Shown: positions 10,601 to 23,082 of the stretch, piece by piece
How the letters are laid out: each line of letters starts with the position of its first letter
Position numbering within the stretch: position 1 is the first letter of the stretch
NCBI RefSeq assembly: GCF_003473485.1
Contig: NC_053042.1
Span: 1,438,501-1,502,500, forward strand
Direction: 5' to 3'
DNA from: Medicago truncatula
Taxonomy: Eukaryota > Streptophyta > Magnoliopsida > Fabales > Fabaceae
Length of the DNA stretch: 64,000 nucleotides
Translations under genes and position numbers: made by a program
Notes under the pieces: model-generated
The model's input: the letters and a program-made list of their open reading frames with translations, nothing else
Databases searched by the model: none
Told to the model about the DNA's origin: nothing

Positions 10601-13511
10601 CTAGAGTTATGTTCACTCATTTCAGTTTTCTTGAAATTGCTTTTATTTTATTGATTATTTATGTTCTCATAGTTAAGCAGTCATGTATGAAAATGCCATG
10701 CCTTCAACATTTATTTTAAACAAATTTAGTTATGGCCTTTATTATAATTCTATCAGGGGTTTAGGAGAGATTTGTGGCAGCATCTCTCAGTTTTTCTCTT
10801 TATTTGCAGGGTTTGGGGCAGGCAAAGGATCTCGTTTCAGTTATGCAAATAGTGCTGGAGATGAAATCATGTTCTCAGTTATACATTGACAGAACTGCTT
10901 ACACTGCAATAGTTGATGCTTTACTAAAATGTGGCTCAGTTAAGGGTATGCTTTCATTTGATTCCGGTTTTCTTTAGTTGCTTGGAGATAGTTTCAGGAA
11001 TAATTAAAAGGATAAATGTTTATGGTAGTTGGAATGAGATATTCTACCTTTTTTTGGATGGGTGGAGTAAGATATTCCTAACAAGTACTAATAATCAAAA
11101 TATGTCTGAGATTAAGGAGTTCTTCTTATACCTGTCTCTTGAATTGAAGGGTGAAACATTGATATACTGCTGATTTGCATTTTACATTCTTCTAAGTCGA
11201 GTGAAGATTATGAATGTTGTATTTTATGATAAATTTCACCAATTATTTAGTTAGAAATGGATAATAGTTTAACTTTTGGCCGTGTTTACTTAAAGGTTAT
11301 GTCTTATAAGGACTAATAAAACTTTCAGTTAAGTGGCCAGTTGAACCACGTAGCAAGTTAAAACTTTAAATTTGTGGGTGTGGCACAAAAAGAACTATAC
11401 TCAATTAAACATAGTAAAGGAATGGAAATCTACTGTTTTGAGTTTCAATTACTAGTTCATTTTCTAATGAAGCTTGAATAGATACTATTAGTATTCTTCT
11501 TTAATAATCACTCTATTAGTGCATTCAGACAATCCTTTTGTTTCATTAACTAATTGATGAATTTGTATTTTGTTCGTCATATAATTTAATTATCTTGGGG
11601 TATATAGGTGCTCTGTGTATTTTTGGAGAAATACAGAAACAGGTTGGTTGGAATCCAGAGTTGAGACCGAAGCCTCATCTCTATCTTTCCATGATGCGTG
11701 CCTTTGCTTTTAGAGGAGATTATGATCTGGTTAAAAATTTGCATAAGCGGATTTTGCCAGATACTTCAGGAACAATCTTACCGGTTTCCCAAGAAGAAGC
11801 TGACCACCTTCTAATGGAAGCAGCCCTGAATGCTGGCCAGGTATTATTAATATTTATGTTTCTAATTTTCAACATTTTGATTGGGACAAGGAAGTTAATA
11901 ATTCACTTGTTCTTGACATTTTATGCATTTTTTTTTTTTATGCCAGGTTGATGTCGCTACTAAAACTCTTATGTATATTGTTTCAAGATGGAAGGGCATA
12001 TCCTGGACGAGTCATGGAGGCATGGTGTGTAGTTAGTTTTTCATGAATGTTGTTTTATATACATCCATTTAGTAGACTTTTAAGTATTAGCATTGATTTA
12101 TATATCTGGTTCGTTTCTTATCACATTAATTTATGGGATCAACTGGTACTTCAGTTTATATTTTTGGTGTCCTGTTAACAATGCAAAGATTCCTTTGCAG
12201 AGATTAGGTTCTTAGCTTGATTTTGTTTTGACTTGGTGTTTCTTTTATAAGTATAATATTACTGTGGATTACATTTAATACAGTTGCCAAATATTGTTTG
12301 GTAGTAAGTTTCTGAACAAGCTGTTAGGCATTTAATTGTTTTATTTCCCTCCTAAAATGCTAAGGTTGGCAGCAAGTCAGGTTTTTAATCATTTGCCTGT
12401 GCTTCTGTAATTTAGGTTGCTTCTCGTATTGAGGCCTTGTCAGGATTCTCAGCATCTTTATTCAATCCTTTCTTACTTCCCCAGGTACTTAACATATATT
12501 CACTGACATCCTTTTCACTAGGTGGCATTGAGCTATATTAAGCTAAATAACAAGTATGCTCTATTTGTTTGTAAATGCATTTTAACCTAGTTTGTCTAAA
12601 ACTACTGTCTTGCAGGCTTTCATGCTTTTATTTATATATTCATAATTCACAGACCCTCTGACTCAGCATTTGGCTGTTTTTTCTGCATTGCACTGCATTA
12701 AATTTTTGGTAGTTTCTTCTTTCTTCTTTGAGAATTTATATATAGTCTTATTATGCAACCTCGTGGTTTAGGTTTCACCTTCTGAACCGATTGAGGGCTT
12801 CATGATGCCATTTAAAGCAACACGGCCCCTACTAGGTACCATAAAGCTGAAGGATGTGGTATCACGTTTCTTCAATGATGCAGTAGTTCCTATTGTAGAT
12901 GAGTGGGGAAGCTGTACAGGGCTTTTGCACCGCAAAGACTGCACTCAGGTATGTTTTGCAAGATTACCGTTTGATGAAATAGCATTCTACTATAAAGATA
13001 TGCATTCTATAGTCTTTAAGTCAGACATGGAGAGAAGCTAATACTAATGCATGTACTTTCTGTCTTGGGCTATTAAAGACCCGTTTGTTCATCCTTTGTC
13101 AAAGAAATCAACATTTTTTTAATTACAAAAATGTTTTAACATAATATAGAACAATACATAGACATCGATACAAATTAAAAAATAATTCTTCATTTGACGT
13201 GTTGTCAATTTCTGATTCGGCCTCTAACTATCTAATACTATGATGAATTCATTCTGCAGTTGGATGCTCCGCTTTCAACAATGATGAGAAGCCCTCCTCC
13301 CAGTGTTGCAGCTTCAACATCTGTTGGTCATGTAATTGATTTAATTTTGGAGAAGGGTTACCCAATGGTTATCATTTTAAATTGCACCGACTCGTATGCT
13401 ACTTCATACGGCTGTAGAGCAGTTGGAGTTTTTACATTAGAACAACTGAATAGGCTCATCAAACCTGTATCTGAAGTGAAAGAGACAGACCTTTCACTCT
13501 GCAGAAAATAG
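7602..13511 (+). CDS. CBSPPR1: CBSPPR1-type protein: PPR repeats plus C-terminal CBS domain
   Basis: Eleven exons with consistent frames: 7602-7955, 9457-9589, 9950-10047, 10173-10334, 10421-10489, 10810-10945, 11608-11840, 11947-12024, 12416-12484, 12772-12948 and 13260-13511. They encode about 586 residues, close to Arabidopsis At5g10690 (about 580). The N-terminus is rich in Ser and Arg and poor in acid, consistent with an organelle transit peptide. Helical PPR-type repeats follow (for example VNPDACGVDTVTYATLLKGL-like and PDRLTYNTLILACVQ). From about residue 445 a CBS module begins (PLLGTIKLKDVVSRFF, VVPIVDEWGSCTGLLHRKD, then a second half with GYPMVIIL). PPR proteins bind organellar RNA; CBS domains usually bind adenosyl ligands, so ligand-tuned RNA binding is a reasonable inference but unproven. 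Intron 1 contains a MITE. All junctions are GT..AG by eye. Confidence 0.88.
8269..8690. mobile_element. hAT-like MITE in intron 1 of CBSPPR1
   Basis: The left end gggtctgtttggcaa matches, in inverted form, the right end ttaccaaacaaagcct. The body is full of inverted copies of agcttatagcttataagct. A related element lies at 25042-25307, also in an intron. No clear 8-bp target duplication was seen. Confidence 0.55.
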
Positions 13512-14921
13512 TAATATAACATGTTTAGTTGGTACCAAAATGTAGAATTTTATTTTTAGTGGTATTAGAAAATGCATTAGCTCAAAAACCAATAGTTTCC
13601 GCTTTCCATGGTGTTGAAAAAAAACATTTCTAGTGCACTGCATTTCAACATAATTGTCACTTAATGTTTCGCCCCGAGTGCCTTGCCGAGGAGTTGATGC
13701 AAATATTTTTATCAAATGATTTAAGGGATTTCATGTATGCAGCAAAATCCATTCTTGAATAGGCAAAAAGGTGTTGAGTTCTTTACAAATCAAATTCTTG
13801 CTCTAAGGACAAGAGTCTACTAGAAAAGGGCAAGTTTATTGCCTAATCGAGCCAAAAGTAGCTCAAGACAAGAAGCTCCTCGTAGCTGCGCAAGCTAAGG
13901 AATTGTCAAAAGAGGTTGAACTATTTGATGAAGATTTTGAGGATGTGAGTTGTCCTATAGAAGAAGGGAAGACGAAGGAAGAATCAACCGTTTTATAAGG
14001 AGTCCCAATAGACTACTAAGAATCAGATTGTTTGCTGTGATAGAAGAAGTCTGCGTGCATAAAGGGTATCTATCCCCTGCTCAAGAAGGGACACAAAAGT
14101 TTCTGACTCAGAAATAAATGACTGTAATGTGGGAGAATTTAGAATTTTGGACCTTTTATCTTTTGATAGTGAAGATGAAGTAACAAGAAGTTAACTTCTT
14201 TCGTCTCATGGCAAATGGTTAGGAACAAGAAGGGAAGGTAAATTTTTCTTATCTAATTAAACTTCACCTAGGAAAAAGTTGTTGTAAACTTTTAAATAAT
14301 TATGAAAAAGTTTAATAGAAGGCTTTTCAATAAATGAGATGTACAAACTAAAACAAATCTATACCAAAAGGTATAGGTTAAAAATTTCATAAGTGTTAGA
14401 AAATAAAATCAATATGTTCTTAGTCAAGAGTATCAATCATAATCGTCAAATAATATCAGCTAATATCTTCTTGGTGAATCAAACACAAGCTTTGCATTAC
14501 TGCAGTTTGTGAAGAACAAAAGGAAGAGAGCTGTCAAATTGTCAAAAGACTGAATAATTTACGTAGTTTACAATGGTATAGCACTCATACATCAGAATAA
14601 ATTCTTCAACTCTTTTGTTTTGTTCTTGTTTTTTCTTTCTTCCTACTCCTGAGATTTTGTCTTCTGAATTGAGAAAGTTAGAAGGAAAAATGAGGAGCTA
14701 TAATCATTTCTTGGAAAATCAGGAGTTGAAATTATAATTGCAATTGCAATAGCATACACACACATATATATAACAAAGAATTTGTTTAAATCTCAAAAGT
14801 TGATTTTTCAATCATGAGTATAACTCTCACTTCTCTCACACTGTTCCCTTTAATTCCAAAATGAGTGTCAGCAAAGTATAGTCTCACATAAAATAATACA
14901 AGTGTGGCATGCATGCATGGT
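13512..14921. other. Intergenic region between convergent genes
   Basis: It holds the 3' ends of CBSPPR1 and of the calmodulin-binding gene on the opposite strand. The stretch 13720-14230 has codon-like character (KELSKEVELFDEDFEDVS in one frame), but it is broken by stops and I do not recognise it. It may be a decayed retroelement fragment. Confidence 0.3.
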
Positions 14922-16370
14922 TCATTTGATTTGATGATCAATGACAGTTTGAAATGCTCCAGCCAATGCAAGAACCTTGTTCTTCCTCCCCAATAGCTTG
15001 CTTGCAGTTTCCTCAATCATACCATTAGATACTTGAGATAAATCATTCTTCCCTTTTACTGCTAATTGTTGTTGCTTTGGTTGTGCTACCTCAATCTTAG
15101 CTTCTTCAACTTCTTCACTAACCCCTCCTTCAACAGCTTCCTTCTCTTCACCTCCATGTTCCTCTTCATTGTTGTTCTCACTTTTTTGATCTTCTATTAC
15201 TTTCCCACTTTCATTTTCTTCCTTTTCATTCACAGCAACTTCGCTTTCAACCTCAAAATGATCAACTTCTTCTCTCTGATTCCCACTTTCAATTTCTACC
15301 TTTTCATTACCAGAAACTTCGATTTCAACCTTGGAACGATCAACATCTTCTGTCTGATTCTCACTTTGATTTTCTTCCTTTTCAATCACAGAAACTTCAC
15401 TTTCAACCTCGGAACGATCAACTTCTTCTATCTGATTCTCACTTTCATTTTCTTCCTTTTCAATTACAGAAACTTCGCTTTCAACCTCCGAATGATCAAC
15501 TTCTTCTGTCTGATTCTCATTATTGTTTTCTTTCTCTTCATGCTCAAGTTCATGTTCCTCTTCTTGTGACTCCTTTTCTTCTACTTCTTGGTCTGAAACC
15601 GTAGAAATGACTTTCTCATCATCAGCTTGATTCTGAGACATGTCAGAATCCTCAAGAATTTGATCATGTTCATGCTGTTGTGGTAATTCAGAGTTGACAT
15701 CAGTTGAAATCTCATGACATACATATTCTTCATTCTCCACTTTTATCACTTCAACTTCTTGGTTTGTAACCTCTTTAACATCTTCAGTTTCAACACTTGA
15801 TGAATCAGAATATGTAATCACAGCTTTGATCTTTGCAGGAATATCAGAAGCATGATCATTAGCTACCTTCTTAGAGGTTTTAGAAGTAGAATTGTTTCTA
15901 CTAAAAGCACTCTTATTTATAACCTTTTTCCCAACTAGCTTAGTTTTTGCATCACTTGGTGTCTTATTTGAAATAGGTTTTGAAGTGTTGGTACTTTTAA
16001 CTGGAACATTGGAAGATCTATTATTTAGTGTAGCAGATCTTTCTCTAGGGCCAGGAGAAACAAGGGTTTTGTGAAGTCTTGAAAAAGAGGTTTCTTTTTG
16101 TTTTGTTGCTGTTAAATTTGAAGATGAAAGTGATTTGTCTAATGATCTTCTTCTTAATGGAGAAGGCTTAATTGGAGTCTCAGTTTTGAGTTGTTTGAAA
16201 CTTGTTGTAGGTTTTAGATAGTTTGGGATGTTTTTCTCTGATGAGGTGGTTGAGTTACTCTTGTTTGTTGTGGATGGTTTTGTGGTCCTTTTGGTGGTTG
16301 TGATAGAAGGTGCTGTCTTCTTCCTCTCATTCCCAACAAGTGTACTACTTTCTTTAGTTTTTGTTGCCAT
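14922..16370 (-). CDS. Plant calmodulin-binding-domain protein, single exon
   Basis: One open frame encodes 482 residues. Residues 1-180 are basic and rich in Ser, Thr and Lys, with an SPLRRRSLDKS-like segment. The middle (about 195-425) is highly acidic and includes four 26-residue tandem repeats (286-389). The C-terminus (about 452-477) reads IEETASKLLGRKNKVLALAG followed by AFQTVI. This is the signature helix of the plant calmodulin-binding domain family (Pfam CaM_binding type). Binding of Ca2+/calmodulin by this basic amphipathic helix is the expected role; the rest looks disordered. The start ATG at 16368-16370 is the first in frame. Family membership is well supported; the cellular process is unknown. 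Confidence 0.82.
   Translation of the reverse strand: MATKTKESSTLVGNERKKTAPSITTTKRTTKPSTTNKSNSTTSSEKNIPNYLKPTTSFKQLKTETPIKPSPLRRRSLDKSLSSSNLTATKQKETSFSRLHKTLVSPGPRERSATLNNRSSNVPVKSTNTSKPISNKTPSDAKTKLVGKKVINKSAFSRNNSTSKTSKKVANDHASDIPAKIKAVITYSDSSSVETEDVKEVTNQEVEVIKVENEEYVCHEISTDVNSELPQQHEHDQILEDSDMSQNQADDEKVISTVSDQEVEEKESQEEEHELEHEEKENNNENQTEEVDHSEVESEVSVIEKEENESENQIEEVDRSEVESEVSVIEKEENQSENQTEDVDRSKVEIEVSGNEKVEIESGNQREEVDHFEVESEVAVNEKEENESGKVIEDQKSENNNEEEHGGEEKEAVEGGVSEEVEEAKIEVAQPKQQQLAVKGKNDLSQVSNGMIEETASKLLGRKNKVLALAGAFQTVIDHQIK
15204..15515 (-). repeat. Four 78-bp coding tandem repeats
   Basis: Residues 286-311, 312-337, 338-363 and 364-389 of the calmodulin-binding protein are diverged copies of a 26-residue unit. 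Its core is EEVDxSEVESEVSV followed by EKEENES. The unit is a multiple of three, so copy-number changes keep the frame. Confidence 0.85.
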
Positions 16371-19300
16371 ATATAATTAGGTATTTAAGCTATAAGAAAT
16401 TCTTGATAGAATCTGCACACTGCAAAAAAAAAAAAAAAAGTACTTAAGATTAACCATCTGAATTAACTCTTTAGAATTGAGCAAATCACTTTAATGCTTT
16501 GTTTAATATGCACAAATATATTAGTTTTCTACCCTTGGATCAAAAAAGTACTTAAAGATTAACCATCTGAATTAACTCTTGCATCATGCACAAGTTTGTT
16601 TTCTACCCTTGGATCGATATGTCATGCCATATCTCATTTGATCTAATAGTGAAAACAAAATGCCAAAAACAAACTTATGTGCAAGATCTATCTCATTTTA
16701 TACACTATAGAGTTGACGTACGTTACTTTAAAGCTAAACGTGCAACCTTCGATAAGAAAATCAATAATCAATTATTGATGAGAAGATGAGAAAATCAAGG
16801 ATTGATAGTTTTTGTATATAAATATTAAATCATGCATGGATATATACTCAATAACATTGAGACTAATTTCCTTTACAATAATTTCTTGGAGGAAACATCC
16901 AATATTGTGTTAGATACTCGATTTCAAAAGATAGCTATGTTGTTTCTTTCAAAATTTAGTAGGTTTGCATATTGAATCAATTGACATTGAGAAATAAAAA
17001 AAATTTACTTATATTTGTGAATGGCATTCAAGAAATACATTTAGAAGAACTGATTTTGCTTGAATAGGGAATTTATAATCAACTTTTTGAAGTATACAAA
17101 TATAAAATTTTAAAATACAAGCATCTTGTGTGTGACACTCCTAGTTTTGATTTACAACAAAATTTTAAAATAATACTCTTTTAAAAAAATAAAAAAAAAC
17201 TTTTTAATAAAAGAGGACCTAAACCTAAAGGAGAAAAATTAGATAGAAATGAAACAAGTACTAACTGACTGACAAAAAAAAAAAAAACCGTCTAATGTAG
17301 CGAAGAGCACTAACTCAGGTAAAAATAATTTAACTTACAGAAAATTTAACTTGGCAAAAATGAATCATTTTAAACGATCATTAATGTCATTGATCACATT
17401 ATCAAATCCCCACAAATTTAGAGCCAAAGTTAATAATTCCCTCTTTTACTTTATTTCTTCTCATATATGACCCACATGTCCTTATTAGTTCTTGAAAATA
17501 AGTGGTGATGAATATGTATGTAACCAAAAGAGAAAAAGAAATTGCTATGAATGGTTTGTTGAAAAGAAAAGGCTAAACTATACCAACTCCATGAAAAAAC
17601 AAAAGAAAGCATCCCAAAGGTACACTTTGAGGAATGTAAGCTCAAGAGGGTGTGATATTATAGGAAAAATCCAAATCCAGATTCATCACAAATTTGTGTC
17701 TGAATGAGTTGTAAGGAAAAAGTAAAATTAAAAAGTACACCTCAAGTGCTTGTCAAATGATTATGATCTTAACCTTTTAAGTGTACTTTAATTTTATAAA
17801 CAAAAAATTATGTTCCTTTGTATTTTTAAAAGGAATAAAGGAACATGCTACAAATAAAAATAAAAAGCAAGCTACATTTACATGAAAAAGAAAAGAAAAA
17901 CAAATAGTTTGATAACATACCTGGATAAAATAAAGCTAATGGAAGAGTGAATTTGTGGGAACAAAGCAAATGAAATTGCTTAAGAAGGAGAAAATATGAG
18001 TTGATTGGAAGAGAAAATACAGCAATTGTAGGCTAAGAAATTTAACAAAAACATCAAAAAAGGAAATCACAAATCATGCACAACTCAAAGGAGCTGTACT
18101 GCAGGCATGAAATCACAAATTAAATTAAATGATTTGTTTACATTTTTATCAAACTATAGCTGTGAATAACACCGAGACATTTGGGAGAATATGGGAAGCA
18201 TAGTTGACCTTTTCTCTTTCAGTTCTACACGTAATAATTATTTTAATTTTCTATAAATAACATATAATATATATTTCTTAAAAAAGAAAATTTTTATGGA
18301 TTCATCATAGGTCACATGCATTAATGATTCTTTCTTCTTTTTTTTTTTAATGAAATTTAATGATATGTTATCCCGTTGTGTATTTTTTTTACACTACAAA
18401 TAGAAAACTATATTCAAAACATTGTCAAAAATTAAATGCATATGTGTCTCCGTCAAAATTTAAACTTTAATTCACTACATTAATATGGTAGTTGATCTTC
18501 TAAAAAAACAAATGTGATAGTCGAGTTTCTTCTATTAGATATAATCGTTGTTGTTTATTATTTATGTCATTTTATTCGTATCATGACACAAGACACCCTA
18601 CATTTTTAAATTCATTAGATATTTTTCAAAAACAAAATTCATTAAATAACGTGACAATATCTTAAACTTTGTATTAAAAAATAAACTTTTAATTAGAGAA
18701 TTCAATTTTTATCTTCAAATCACTAGAATCAAACCATAGAGATTCACCCTGATCTCACGTCATGGTGAGCACAACTGCACAACACAATCAATCCATGAAA
18801 ATGAATACAACAAAGTCATCGAGAGAGATTTGGCTAAGTCATTGATAAATATTGCTAAAACTAGATAAAGTAATTGATAAAGTGCAACAAGTTGACCAAC
18901 ACATTTGGCGCAACAACAGTGTTAGTTGACTAGAATATCTAGTACGTGGGGTTGACATTGACATAGAGTATCTAGAAGACATTGCACTCTATGGTGACAT
19001 ATGGCAAACCTTGCCAAATCCATCAAGGATTAGAATAGTACTAGTACTTGATAAATTATTGAATGTGAGTAACATACATGATGAAAATTGATTTTGTTGT
19101 AAATAATGTGAATATCATTGCTTATAGATTTTTAAGAGAGACATAAATAAAAAAAATCATTCAAGTTGGAAGTATGTATGTTAAAATAGTTTTTCATTAA
19201 TATGATTGAAAAAACATAAACACCATGAGTTATGTTTTTTTCATTTTCAATATAAAAATCATTTTTAAAAAAATGATATTAAGAAACCCAAGAGTACTTG

Positions 19301-19833
19301 AATTTGAATCATAATAGATATTTTTCAATTTAATCAGAAGTGATGAGCTTGAATTCAATTTAAAGGTAGTGTTAAATATCTTAAGGAGAAAAATTTGTCG
19401 CCTATTGTGATCTTATCTAGCTTAAAAGATTATTCTTGTAGTTGTGTGAGAGAGATATTTAATAAAAAAAAGTATTTAGGAAAAGCACAAACATAACTAA
19501 AAAATTAAAAATAATTTCTAAAATTTTCAAAACAAACGGGCCATATTCAACACAAGTAAAGTAACTCATGTGAAGTATGAGGGAGAAAATCTTACATAGA
19601 CACAAATACAAATAAAAAATTGTTAGGCACATATACATAAATTGATAAAATTAAAAGAAAAAATAATTGAATGATATGACTTAACTTTTTCTCATTTATT
19701 TTTCTCCATTTATGTGAATATGCCCAAACATTTTTCATTTGTATTTGTACCTATATAAGACTTTCTTAGCATGAGTTACCCTTATAAAAGTATATATACT
19801 ATTTTAGACTTTGGATTATGATGTTAACAAATA

Positions 19834-20128
19834 CTACCTCCGTCCTTAAATATAAGACCCTTTTGAGAATTTTTTTTGTCTCTTATTATAAGACCCCTTT
19901 GTTATTTCCAAGTGCATTAATTAATTTTTCACCATCATACCCCTATTTATTTTGTATATTTTTCTTCAATCAACATTAAATACTATATTGAAAACATAAA
20001 TTAACTCTCTCTCTTAAGGATAAAATTGTAAAACCAATAGTAATTACCAACAAATTTATTATCACTATCAATTTTCTTAATTTCCGTTATTTTTTTTTAA
20101 ATGATCCTATAATTAGGGACGGAGGTAG
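19834..20128. mobile_element. Stowaway-type MITE with TA target duplication
   Basis: The terminal inverted repeats ctacctccgtcc and ggacggaggtag are each flanked by TA (19832-19833 and 20129-20130). The arms continue with ttaaatataagaccc. Stowaway/mariner-type MITEs duplicate TA. Confidence 0.75.
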
Positions 20129-20294
20129 TAGTATTGTTATATGATCCATTTGTGATGACTATGGTAGTAGTAGGCCCCATGTCGGGACAAAAATGAGGTA
20201 ATTCAACAATATACTTTTTCAGGTTTTAGTTAGTGTTTAGCTTTATTTTCTGACTTAATTTAACGGCTACATCCTGCTGCAATGCAAAGTACTA

Positions 20295-20567
20295 CTCCCT
20301 CCGATCCTTTTTAAGTGTTATTTTTTGAGAAATTTTTGTTCTTATTTAACTGTCATTTTCAAAGGTCAATGCAACAATAAATGTTGTTTTACCAACATTA
20401 TCCTTAGTTATTTATTGCAAAGAGAGAAATATATGAAATAAGATATTAAATGACTAATGCTATTATAGTAAAAGTAAAAATTATTGTATAAGAAAAAGTA
20501 ACATTTATAGTGTATCTTAGTTTGTGTAAAATGTCAAAAAATGATAATTAAAAAGGAACGAGGTAGT
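20295..20567. mobile_element. MITE, ctccctccg family, copy A
   Basis: It begins ctccctccgatcctttttaa and ends ttaaaaaggaacgaggtag. The internal sequence is shared with copies B (20834-21293) and C (21899-22174), including ccaacattatccttagttat. Confidence 0.65.
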
Positions 20568-20833
20568 AGTAGATTATAGAAGAGGATACAGTTACATGGA
20601 ATTAAGGGCCACTTCTTTTTTTCAAGGGCAAAGAATATTAAGGCCACTTGACTCAATGTGTGTGAAGTAATGATTAATTAATGTTAAAAGCACTTTATCT
20701 TTTAATCAAACTACGTTAATATTCCATACGTGGGCTAGGCCTAGGACTAAAGACGGTACCATCAACGTTTCTGACTTTCTGTTTATCTTTTTCTTTTCTT
20801 ACATATATGCGGTAAAAGTTAAATACTACAATA

Positions 20834-21293
20834 CTACCTCCCTTCCTTTTTAAGTATCAGTTTTAGAGAAATTTTTTGTTTCTATTCAACTGTCACTTTC
20901 AAAGTTCAATGCAATAATAAAGGTTGGTTTACCAACATTCAGTAGCGGAGCCAGGAATTTTATAGAGCCTGGGCAAAAAATTTACCGCAAAACGTTACTT
21001 CCTTCCTACGAATAATTTCACATTTTCTGCAGATAGATTCACATTTCCTACGGATATATCTTTCCTGCGGAACCTAAATCCTTGGCAAAATCTGCAGGAA
21101 AAACTAAAAATTCTAGTAATGGTAGGGCTTGCTACAAAGAAAGTTGGAGCTGAAATATATGAAATAAGATATTAAATGACTAAGGCTATTATAGTAAAAG
21201 TATAAATTATTGTATAAGAAAAAATAACATTTATTAGGTATCTTAGTTTGTGTAAAATGTCAAAAAATGACAGTTAAAAAGGAACAGATGTAG
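20834..21293. mobile_element. MITE, ctccctccg family, copy B with internal insertion
   Basis: It matches copies A and C at both ends, but about 200 bp (around 20940-21150, starting agtagcggagccagga) interrupts it after ccaacatt. The inserted block is itself repeat-like. Confidence 0.6.
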
Positions 21294-21458
21294 TATATGA
21301 TAAATAAAAATATATTCATTGATATATTTACATTTTTGTTTTTTAAGAGATTTATTAAGTCTATAATAACATCGTTCAGCTCACAATATTGATATCTATA
21401 AATTGAACACCTTCTTTTATGTTTGAACTCGAGATTTCACAAGTGTAAAAATATTATT

Positions 21459-21740
21459 CCCCCGTTTTGAAATGAGTGTCACTTTAGCAAAAAAAAATGT
21501 TTTAAAATGAATGTCACTTTACATTTCTAATACAACTTAAATTTTTTTCTTGCAACTTTACCCTCAATAAATACTCAAACTTTTCTCTCACACAATTTCC
21601 AATTCAACTTTAAGTTTGTCCTTTTCTTATAAAGTAAAGGGCAGTTTAGTAAAAGTGTTATATCTAATAATTATTTCATTCAATTTCTTAATATATGTGT
21701 CAACACCTAAAACCACACTCATTTTAAAACGGAGGGAGGA
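21459..21740. mobile_element. MITE, gttttgaaatgagtgtcac family, forward copy
   Basis: The ends cccgttttgaaatgagtgtc and actcattttaaaacggaggg are inverted repeats. The whole element recurs in inverted orientation at 23083-23343. Confidence 0.65.
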
Positions 21741-21898
21741 CGTTTTAGAAGGAAAATTGTCATTTTCTAGCTATGAACAACACATGTCCGCAAATTTGCA
21801 AAAAATATTGGTAAAATCCAAGCTTGAAACCATTTGGGTCTGAACATTTATTTGCCTTCATTGAAAACATTGCTTCTTTGAACCAATACAAAGAAATA

Positions 21899-22174
21899 CT
21901 CCCTCCGTTCTTTTCTAAGTGTCACTTTTGGAGAAAATTTTTGTTCCTATTTAACTGTCACTTTTAAAGTTCATTGCAACATTAAATGTTGTTTTACCAA
22001 TATTGTCCTTAGTTATTTATTGCGGAGAGAGAAATATACAAAATGAGATATTAAATGAATAAGGTCATTATAGTAAAAGTATAGCTTATTGCATCAAAAG
22101 TAGTATCATTTGTAGATTGTCTTAGTTTGTGTAAAATATCAAAATGTGACAATTAAAAAGGAACGAAGGTAGTA
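21899..22174. mobile_element. MITE, ctccctccg family, copy C
   Basis: It runs from ctccctccgttcttttctaa to ttaaaaaggaacgaaggtag and has the same interior as copy A, without the insertion seen in copy B. Confidence 0.65.
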
Positions 22175-22779
22175 GGGGATAACAATACCTTATTATCTTT
22201 TGTGCTGTGAATAAAACCAAGTCCATATGAGTTGTCCATCTCGGCTTATAGCATAGTGCAACATAGGATCATGTCTCATGCACGACCTCCTGAGATATCA
22301 CGCCTCACACTCGACGTACAACACAAAGCAATACCTTATGCATCATCTCAAAAACCAACTCGTTCTGACATCTGGATAAGTCAAACACAAAAGTGTTTCA
22401 CCAACATAGGCACCAACAAACTATCACACGGTTGATGAGTTGTTCCCGCAAACAAGAAGCTCATTCAGATCGGATAGGCGCCCTGTCTATCTCATAATTG
22501 ATTGCTCTAAACAGACAAGCCTGAAATTGTAAGAGACTGAACCAAATCGTAAGAGTAAGAATATCAACAATATGAAGTGTATCATCATATTGCATCAATA
22601 TAACTATGCGCCACCAAGTATGATCACTTCACGCTTTACTCGCTATTGCTAGCACACGTATTTATTGGGCATCAAAGTGTCTTTTTCTACTTCCTAACAC
22701 CTATATTTATTTTTGTTACAAAGCTAATGGGAAAACAAAAAACAAAACACAAACAGAAAAAGAAAAAGCTACTACGAAG

Positions 22780-22920
22780 CTAACTACTCCCGAAGGTAAA
22801 AGGTGTCAGCGTAACGACATCAGTTTTAAGAAGGTCAATGAGACCAGTTGGGGGGGAGTCATGAAGAACAAGACCATCATCAGATGAAGTTCCAAACTTC
22901 GCCATGAAATCTACGCAATT
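22780..22920 (-). pseudogene. LINE (L1-type) C-terminal fragment
   Basis: A minus-strand frame ending at a stop (22780-22782) reads NCVDFMAKFGTSSDDGLVLH followed by DSPPTGLIDLL. This resembles the C-terminal RNase H region of plant L1 elements (NxxADxxAK...SPPxxLxxLL). No upstream reverse transcriptase is visible, so it is a 5'-truncated remnant. Confidence 0.6.
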
Positions 22921-23082
22921 AAGTGATCAGATAAAAATATGTGATCGTAATCGCTATTAAGTTTAATTGAAAATGAATAGAGTAATTTACTATTGAAATA
23001 TAATTTATTATCGTGGTAAAAAAATATTGTAAAGAAAACATATATAAATTTCCGGGTCAAATACTCCGGTGAAAATATTATA

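Noticed and set aside
14786-15016. Minus-strand frame overlapping the 3' end of the calmodulin-binding gene
   Set aside because: It runs in another frame through the conserved C-terminal helix; no family features.
15066-15569. Plus-strand open frame of 167 codons, Phe- and Leu-rich
   Set aside because: It lies antisense to the acidic repeats of the calmodulin-binding gene; its repetitive FFLF composition is the mirror of Glu/Lys codons.
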